Assembly: GCA_009792885.1 (NCBI GenBank)
Contig: WMCF01000066.1
Span: 2,160,618-2,224,617 of the forward strand
Direction: 5' to 3'
DNA length: 64,000 bases
DNA from: Eremophila alpestris peregrina
Lineage: Eukaryota > Chordata > Aves > Passeriformes > Alaudidae
Numbering within the stretch: the stretch's first letter is position 1; each line of letters begins with the position of its first letter. Shown here piece after piece: positions 61,901 through 64,000 of this stretch. The position numbers were made by a program, and so were the translations under genes. Under the pieces are notes generated by a model. That model saw only the letters and a program-made list of their open reading frames with translations, searched no databases and was not told where the DNA came from.

Positions 61901-63931
61901 AGAGCTGCACAAGCAGGGCAGGAAACCCCCAGAGCAGAGGAACAGGGAGAGGGACAAGAGGGAGAAGGATTTTCTTGGAGAGCTGCTGCAGGCACTGACT
62001 TTTGAGGAACTTGCGGAGCTCTGGCTTCTCCTCCAGCCTGGTCTGGAGGTTGAGGAACTCGCGGTAGCGGCGGTTCACGGTGTGGTAAGCCACCTGCTGC
62101 AGGCTGCCTGCTGCCTCGCTCTCCAGCGCTGTCTCATACTGAGGGGGAAGGCAAAGGCACCATCCTGACACATCCTGAAACAACCCCGCTCCCTGCTGGC
62201 CCCTCAATCCCCAGGGCCCACCCAGCAACTCCTCATGTCCACCCTTCTCTGAAGGAACCACCCACGATGGAACAAAAGCAGGAAAAGATTCAACCAGCCC
62301 CACAGGAATCCCTACACCACACCCAGTATTTCCCCTCTACCAGGCACAATTTATTGTGGAGACACACACAGAGCAAGCCCTCAGCTCCCAGATGGCAGCA
62401 GGGATGTGGGAAGGGGGATGGCTGCCCAGGGAGCCCTCACCTTGACGGTGTACAGGGTGTAGGGGTGGAAGCCGGTGCCGCTGTGCTCGCGGGCAGTGAT
62501 GGTCCCGGTTATCCGCAGGTTCTGGATGACCACCGGCCCCTCAGGGCTGCTCAGGGGCTCAAAGCTGAACGTGCTCATGGCAGCTGTTGGGGAGGATGAG
62601 AGCAGGGGCAGGCTCTGACCAGGCTCTGGGCCCTCTGCTGCCCCCAGATCTCTCCCCAGGCTGGAGGGTCTTTGTGAGAACCTCCTGGGGACAGCAGGGC
62701 TTTCCTCCTCCTTCTCAACTGCCGGCTCGATCTGGATGTCAGGGCAGGAGCTCACAGCAGAGGTGGGAAGTAGGCCAGCATCTGAGCTGGGGCGAAGGCT
62801 CTGGTCCAGGTCCCCTGTGCCATCCTCCAAGGCAGGTGCTCCCTCTGGCACAGAGGGATCCTGAGGGATCTCCTCAAGTTCTCCAGCAGGGGAAGGAGCC
62901 AGCAGCTCCACATCAGGCGCGGGGGATTCCAGCTCCAAACCCTCACAGGGGAAGAGGGATCCCAGGGCTTGGGGGCGCAGGGAGGTTTCTTCTGCATGGC
63001 ATGACCTGCTCACCTCCTCTCTCTCCTCTCCAGCAGCCCCTGCCTCTCTCCTGAGCCCCTCCGCAGCCCTCGGGGACGGGGGCAGCCGGGCAGGAGCTGT
63101 GTCCGTCTGCGCCGGGAAAGGCAAAGAATCCGGCACTGAGGGTGCAGGGTGGGGCTTCCCACCCCGGGGCTTCTTGGAAAACGCCCCAATGAGCAGCAGG
63201 TTGATCCAGTCGGGATCAGACATCTTCCTGATGGCCGGCAGCAGCACGTTGCAGGCCACCAGCTCCACCACCACGAAACGTCCCGTCCGTGTCTCCAGGT
63301 GCGGCCAGGGCACCAGCGCCCGCAGCAGCGTGTCCACAGCGGCCCGGGCACAGCCCACCTCGGCGGCGGGGCTCAGGACAGCGGGGTGCGGGCCTGCCAG
63401 CCGGCTGTACTCCCTCCACAGCGTCCGGCCGCCCTTGGGGTCAGCCCTCAGGGCATCCCGTGCCCGCAGGAAGCTCTGGAGGTGCTGCCCGCAGAGCAGC
63501 AGCAGGCGGCGGGCCAGGGCTCGCCGGTCCACCCGCCTCATGCGGCGCCTCAGCTCCGCGGCCAGCCCCAGCATGGCCCTCTCCACCTCGGCCTCGAAGG
63601 CCGGCTCTCTGCTCACCGTGCGGTACCAGGAGGCCACGAAATCGCGCACCACTTTGCGGACGGTGCTGGCGATCTCCTCCTGCAGCCGGCCCTCGTCCGC
63701 AGGGCTGCCGGCCGGGGCCCGCAGCGAGCTCACGAAGCGCTCCAGCCGCAGCCGGCGGCCGCGGGGACCCAGGGCCGGGGGGCCCAGCCAGGCCCCCAGC
63801 ACGGCCAGCGCCCCGCACAGCAGCCCCAGCGCCCGCAGGTCCAGCAGCAGCTGCAGGGCCAGCAGCCAGCCCAGGGTGACCAGCAGGGCCAGCAGCGGCC
63901 GGCGGGACCCCGAGGGGCCCTGGGCCGGCAT
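43797..63931 (-). CDS. SNX19: Sorting nexin 19, complete coding region in 11 exons (931 aa)
   Basis: Coding exons, listed in transcript order: 63931-62441, 62138-62000, 61504-61404, 61262-61143, 60406-60276, 59100-59004, 58776-58596, 56520-56391, 45650-45466, 44762-44675, 43929-43797. They total 2796 nt (931 codons plus TGA), all introns are GT-AG and every phase matches. Seen: two hydrophobic segments (about residues 12-50), a PXA domain (about 80-265), an acidic Ser/Pro/Glu-rich linker (to about 465), a PX domain (about 467-598) with R520-R521-Y522-R523-E524-F525, a helical linker, and a nexin C-terminal domain from about 754. Known of the family: SNX19 belongs to the SNX13/14/19/25 group but lacks their RGS domain; it is anchored in the ER by its N-terminus and contacts endolysosomes through the PX domain. 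Human SNX19 is slightly longer, mainly in the N-terminus and linker. The ATG at 63931 has G at -3 and comes just before the hydrophobic segment; no other in-frame ATG lies between it and the window end. Confidence 0.96.
44158..44410 (-). mobile_element. CR1 LINE 3' fragment in SNX19 intron 10
   Basis: Contains atctctgagatcatccaacc, gagcactgagtgccac, gggcagcccttttcaat and ccctttcagtgaagaaatac, a degraded reverse-oriented CR1 3' end. The intron itself runs 44674-43930. Confidence 0.8.
44675..44762 (-). CDS. SNX19: SNX19 exon 10: nexin domain
   Basis: 88 nt, acceptor ACTTACAG|ATGTGATC and donor ATAAACAG|GTATGT. It encodes V-I-Q-E-I-L-G-T-S-K-C-Q-M-S-W-S-L-V-L-E-S-L followed by S-Q-P-V-I-N-R. 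The residue made across the junction with exon 9 is Asn, where mammals have Asp. Confidence 0.96.
44763..45465 (-). other. SNX19 intron 9
   Basis: 703 bp. No repeats or exons were recognised beyond the splice sites. Confidence 0.85.
45466..45650 (-). CDS. SNX19: SNX19 exon 9: nexin domain middle
   Basis: 185 nt, acceptor CCCTGCAG|GTGGCT and donor TTGCCCA|GTAAGT. It encodes W-L-E-V-Q-V, Q-R-W-V-Q-Y-L-Q-L-L, Q-E-S-I-W-P-G-G-V-L-P and A-E-Q-A-L-Q-S-L-M-G-I-L-P, very close to mammalian SNX19. It is separated from exon 8 by about 10.7 kb, and the reading phase is preserved across that intron. Confidence 0.96.
46256..46341 (-). mobile_element. CR1 LINE 3' fragment, cut by adjacent LTR-like block
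   Basis: Contains tgggaccttaaagctcatct, tgggcagggacacc and ttctactagaccaagc, CR1 3'-end landmarks. The match stops exactly where the LTR-like block begins. Confidence 0.8.
46342..46621 (+). mobile_element. Solo-LTR-like element
   Basis: A block starting tgttagtag and ending gtccaaca has a TATA-like tatatatatga at about 46544-46554, AATAAA at 46565-46570 and a GT-rich run (ggagtcttgtgtgtcc) after it, the layout of an LTR. Its ends are weakly inverted (TGTTAG / CCAACA). I found no clear target duplication, so the boundaries are approximate. It is antisense to SNX19. Confidence 0.55.
46748..46982. other. Assembly gap (235 N) flanked by a repeated motif
   Basis: On the left the sequence ends aaccccacaggatgaggattcagggctcagggtgcagcact; on the right it restarts with aaccccacaggatggggatt and cagggtgcagcact. 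The same unit on both edges suggests an unresolved tandem array. Open frames drawn through the Ns are meaningless. Confidence 0.95.
47665..47950 (-). mobile_element. CR1 LINE 3' fragment
   Basis: Starts acagaatcacagagtgtctg, then ggttggaagagaccttcgag, a 'gccacatccagcc' block and ctttctgtgaaaaactttttc. These are standard landmarks of a CR1 3' end in reverse orientation. It belongs to the same subfamily as the inner element at 26321-26464. Confidence 0.85.
49108..49205 (-). mobile_element. CR1 LINE 3' fragment
   Basis: Begins cacagaatcacagaacatcctg and continues ggacccacaagg and ttgcacaggacatccc, the reverse complement of a common avian CR1 3' end. It is 5'-truncated and diverged, in SNX19 intron 8. 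Confidence 0.8.
52334..52371. repeat. 19-bp tandem duplication in intron 8
   Basis: gatattgcatttttggttg is followed directly by gatattgcatttctggttg, two copies with one difference. Confidence 0.85.
53411..53613. repeat. 18-bp G-rich minisatellite, about 11 copies
   Basis: The unit is ggcagggtgtggggtcag with variants gagcag and gcagag. A single N followed by an extra A at 53520-53521 breaks the phase in the middle, probably an unresolved base or joining error. The plus strand has runs of three to four G separated by 1-7 bases, matching the G-quadruplex pattern; the SNX19 transcript carries the C-rich strand. All six frames stay open, which explains the false open frames here. Confidence 0.95.
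53611..54060. promoter_or_regulatory. CpG-rich patch inside SNX19 intron 8
   Basis: Seven CpGs fall between about 53615 and 53642 (ccggcgtggttcgcgcgctt), with further clusters at 53805-53830 and 54011-54040, whereas the surrounding intron is almost free of CpG. This is a candidate intronic promoter, enhancer or unmethylated remnant. No coding exon was recognised. Confidence 0.35.
56391..56520 (-). CDS. SNX19: SNX19 exon 8: start of C-terminal nexin domain
   Basis: 130 nt, acceptor TCCTGGCAG|ACTCTG and donor GTTCAAAG|GTAAGG. It encodes residues 754-797, including A-D-L-A-L-D-V-L, H-W-S-W-L-C-T-E-N-I and L-L-F-G-T-L-V-Q-R, characteristic of the nexin C-terminal domain. The donor opens the unusually long intron 8. 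Confidence 0.96.
56521..58595 (-). other. SNX19 intron 7
   Basis: 2075 bp of intron with no CR1 fragment or coding exon that I could recognise. Open frames here are short and overlap on both strands. Confidence 0.8.
58596..58776 (-). CDS. SNX19: SNX19 exon 7: helical linker before nexin domain
   Basis: 181 nt, residues 694-753 plus one base, acceptor TTTTGTAG|GTGTCT with a CTAAC branch-point-like motif just upstream, donor GACACTG|GTGAGC. The first part (L-A-A-M-E-S-F-I-Q-K-Q-E-K-L-L-E) looks helical and matches the family. The rest is Glu/Gly-rich and poorly conserved. Confidence 0.95.
59004..59100 (-). CDS. SNX19: SNX19 exon 6: linker
   Basis: 97 nt, acceptor GCTTTCCAG|GTCCAGG and donor GTGCT|GTAAGT. 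It encodes the basic/serine run S-R-L-R-F-S-S-S-K-I and E-A-H-D-R-I-V-Y-S-I-R-E-G, which match the SNX19 linker. It ends in phase 0. Confidence 0.96.
59101..60275 (-). other. SNX19 intron 5 with AT-rich palindrome
   Basis: 1175 bp. Positions 59800-59875 are AT-rich. The arms 59834-59849 and 59857-59872 are perfectly complementary (16 bp) around a 7-nt loop. No gene was seen in the rest. Confidence 0.85.
59834..59872. repeat. Perfect AT-rich inverted repeat (16-bp arms, 7-nt loop)
   Basis: The left arm, aatatatgtaaatagc, is the exact reverse complement of 59857-59872. The nearby aaatagctattt is itself palindromic. This is likely a local AT-rich cruciform-prone site rather than a gene. Confidence 0.9.
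60276..60406 (-). CDS. SNX19: SNX19 exon 5: linker after PX domain
   Basis: 131 nt, residues 618-660 plus two bases, acceptor GGCTTTGCAG|ATTGTT and donor ACCAA|GTAAGG. It encodes I-V-V-N-A-I-V-D-T-L-K-T-A-F-P-R-S-E-P-Q-S followed by a Ser/Glu/Lys-rich stretch. The split codon with exon 6 is Lys. Confidence 0.96.
60637..61122. repeat. Degenerate minisatellite in intron 4, two blocks
   Basis: Units related to gggctcaggaaagcagcaga are repeated about three times at 60637-60704 and about four times at 61036-61122. The block in between is an inserted element. Units differ by a few bases, so the array is not recent. Confidence 0.8.
60705..61035 (+). mobile_element. LTR-like element inserted in intron 4 minisatellite, antisense to SNX19
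   Basis: A 331-bp AT-richer block begins TGTAGAAG and is flanked on both sides by AAAGG (60700-60704 and 61036-61040). Removing the block and one AAAGG restores the minisatellite unit, which is direct evidence of insertion with a 5-bp duplication. Inside are a TATA-like tatataagg at 60955-60963 and agtaaag shortly after, the order expected of a U3-R boundary. A 5-bp duplication is typical of ERVL-type elements. The 3' end reads GATAG rather than the canonical CA. Confidence 0.65.
61143..61262 (-). CDS. SNX19: SNX19 exon 4: end of PX domain
   Basis: Exactly 40 codons, residues 578-617, acceptor CCTTGCAG|CAATTG and donor GACAAG|GTGGG. It encodes QLCAVPEIANSEEVQEFLAL and then N-T-D-A-R-I-A-F-V-K-K-P-F-V-V-S-R-I-D-K, the closing helix of the PX domain and the start of the inter-domain linker. 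It is nearly identical to the mammalian sequence. Confidence 0.97.
61404..61504 (-). CDS. SNX19: SNX19 exon 3: PX domain proline-rich loop
   Basis: 101 nt, acceptor TTTGTAG|ACATC and donor CTGAAG|GTGAGA. It encodes the loop K-G-P-K-K-L-F-P-D-L-P-F-G-N-M-D-S-D-K followed by a helix with V-E-A-R-K-S-L-L-E-S-F-L-K, both typical of PX domains. It was too short to stand out as an open frame and was found by joining phases from exon 2 and from the known family pattern. Confidence 0.97.
61505..61999 (-). other. SNX19 intron 2 with AT-rich stretch
   Basis: 495 bp. Positions 61560-61670 are very AT-rich, with several self-complementary runs of the taaaatct/agatttta type, which can form small hairpins. 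No gene was seen. Confidence 0.85.
62000..62138 (-). CDS. SNX19: SNX19 exon 2: PX domain core with RRYREF motif
   Basis: Residues 498 to 543 plus one base. The acceptor is CCCCCTCAG|TATGAG and the donor is CTCAAAA|GTCAGT. It carries YETALE, the H-T-V-N-R-R-Y-R-E-F motif (residues 516-525) and LQTRLEEK. In PX domains the R-R-Y segment contributes to binding the phosphate of phosphatidylinositol 3-phosphate. The split codon with exon 3 makes Asn. Confidence 0.97.
62139..62440 (-). other. SNX19 intron 1
   Basis: 302 bp between the donor GTGAGG and the acceptor CCCCTCAG. Nothing else was recognised inside it. Confidence 0.9.
62441..63931 (-). CDS. SNX19: SNX19 exon 1: membrane anchor, PXA domain, acidic linker, start of PX
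   Basis: This exon supplies residues 1-497. After a short polar start (MPAQGPSGSRR) come two leucine-rich membrane segments, then a family-typical stretch with R-D-F-V-x-S-W-Y-R and E-P-A-F that opens the PXA domain. Near residues 190-250 are the recognisable runs HLETRTGRFVVVELVACN and SDPDWINLLLIGAFSK. The rest is Pro/Ser/Glu-rich and probably disordered. The last 31 residues (from VVIQNLRITGT) are the first strands of the PX domain and end in Y-T-V-K. The donor is AAG|GTGAGG. GC content is high, mostly G or C at third positions, unlike the downstream exons. Confidence 0.96.
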
Positions 63932-64000
63932 GGCGGGGTGGGAAAGGGGGAACTGTCACAGCCGGGATGGGTGGGCAGGGAACTGTCACAGCCGGGATGG
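63060..64000 (-). promoter_or_regulatory. SNX19: CpG-dense 5' end and probable promoter side of SNX19
   Basis: CpG dinucleotides are dense from about 63060 to the window end, in contrast to nearly all the sequence below it. This is the pattern of a housekeeping-type CpG-island promoter extending into exon 1. The transcription start is not visible; only 69 bp lie upstream of the ATG. Confidence 0.7.
63951..64000. repeat. 30-bp tandem repeat just upstream of SNX19 start codon
   Basis: The 20-mer aactgtcacagccgggatgg occurs at 63951-63970 and again at 63981-64000, a 30-bp period with 10 bp between. The array runs off the window end, so the copy number is unknown. It lies about 20 bp upstream of the SNX19 ATG, in the presumed 5' UTR or core promoter. 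Confidence 0.9.

Noticed and set aside
61761..62303. A 180-codon minus-strand frame read straight through as a gene
   Set aside because: Only its middle (62138-62000) is SNX19 exon 2; the rest is intron on both sides, as shown by AG and GT at the edges and by the phase match to exons 1 and 3.
63289..63989. Long GC-rich frames of about 180-196 codons in other frames of SNX19 exon 1
   Set aside because: They are shadows of the real reading frame in GC-rich sequence, rich in Ala, Gly, Pro and Arg, and have no independent features.

Overview
This window looks like vertebrate nuclear DNA from a bird, most likely a songbird. The evidence is a split gene with conventional GT-AG introns, many truncated CR1 LINE 3' ends that terminate in the avian 'attctgtgatt'-type tail, several solo endogenous-retrovirus LTRs, no Alu- or B1-type SINEs, and GC-rich, CpG-dense sequence at the gene start. 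It has none of the layout of a bacterium or phage. Two runs of N (17766-17845 and 46748-46982) and a single N at 53520 show that it is a draft assembly.

The only protein-coding gene I can support is SNX19 (sorting nexin 19), on the minus strand from the start codon at 63931 to the stop at 43797. Eleven coding exons join in frame, all with GT donors and AG acceptors, to give 931 residues. Domain order is two N-terminal membrane segments, a PXA domain, an acidic low-complexity linker, a PX domain with its R-R-Y-R-E-F lipid-binding motif, a short linker, and a C-terminal nexin domain. The first exon alone carries 497 residues. Introns are short (141 bp to 2.1 kb) except intron 8, which is about 10.7 kb and holds CR1 fragments, an LTR, an assembly gap, a G-rich 18-bp minisatellite and an isolated CpG-rich patch.

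Positions 1-43796 lie downstream of SNX19. I found no recognisable coding exon there. The 3' UTR of SNX19 must occupy the upper part; the first clear minus-strand AATAAA is at 41112-41117. The rest is intergenic sequence with at least fourteen CR1 fragments, two related minus-strand solo LTRs (19085-19486 and 25520-25996), a third LTR-like element (35788 to about 36140), a 183-bp inverted-repeat element with a 6-bp target duplication (21964-22146), two other hairpins, several short tandem repeats, a 162-bp local duplication (1898-2059 and 3396-3557), and three CpG-enriched patches (about 16540-17070, 30600-31560, 35100-35620) that could be regulatory or belong to unannotated transcripts.

I saw no tRNA, rRNA, CRISPR array or operon. 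I did not find a new multi-gene system. The most unusual structures are the near-perfect 79-bp hairpin at 41288-41366, in the likely SNX19 3' UTR, and the inverted-repeat element at 21964-22146.
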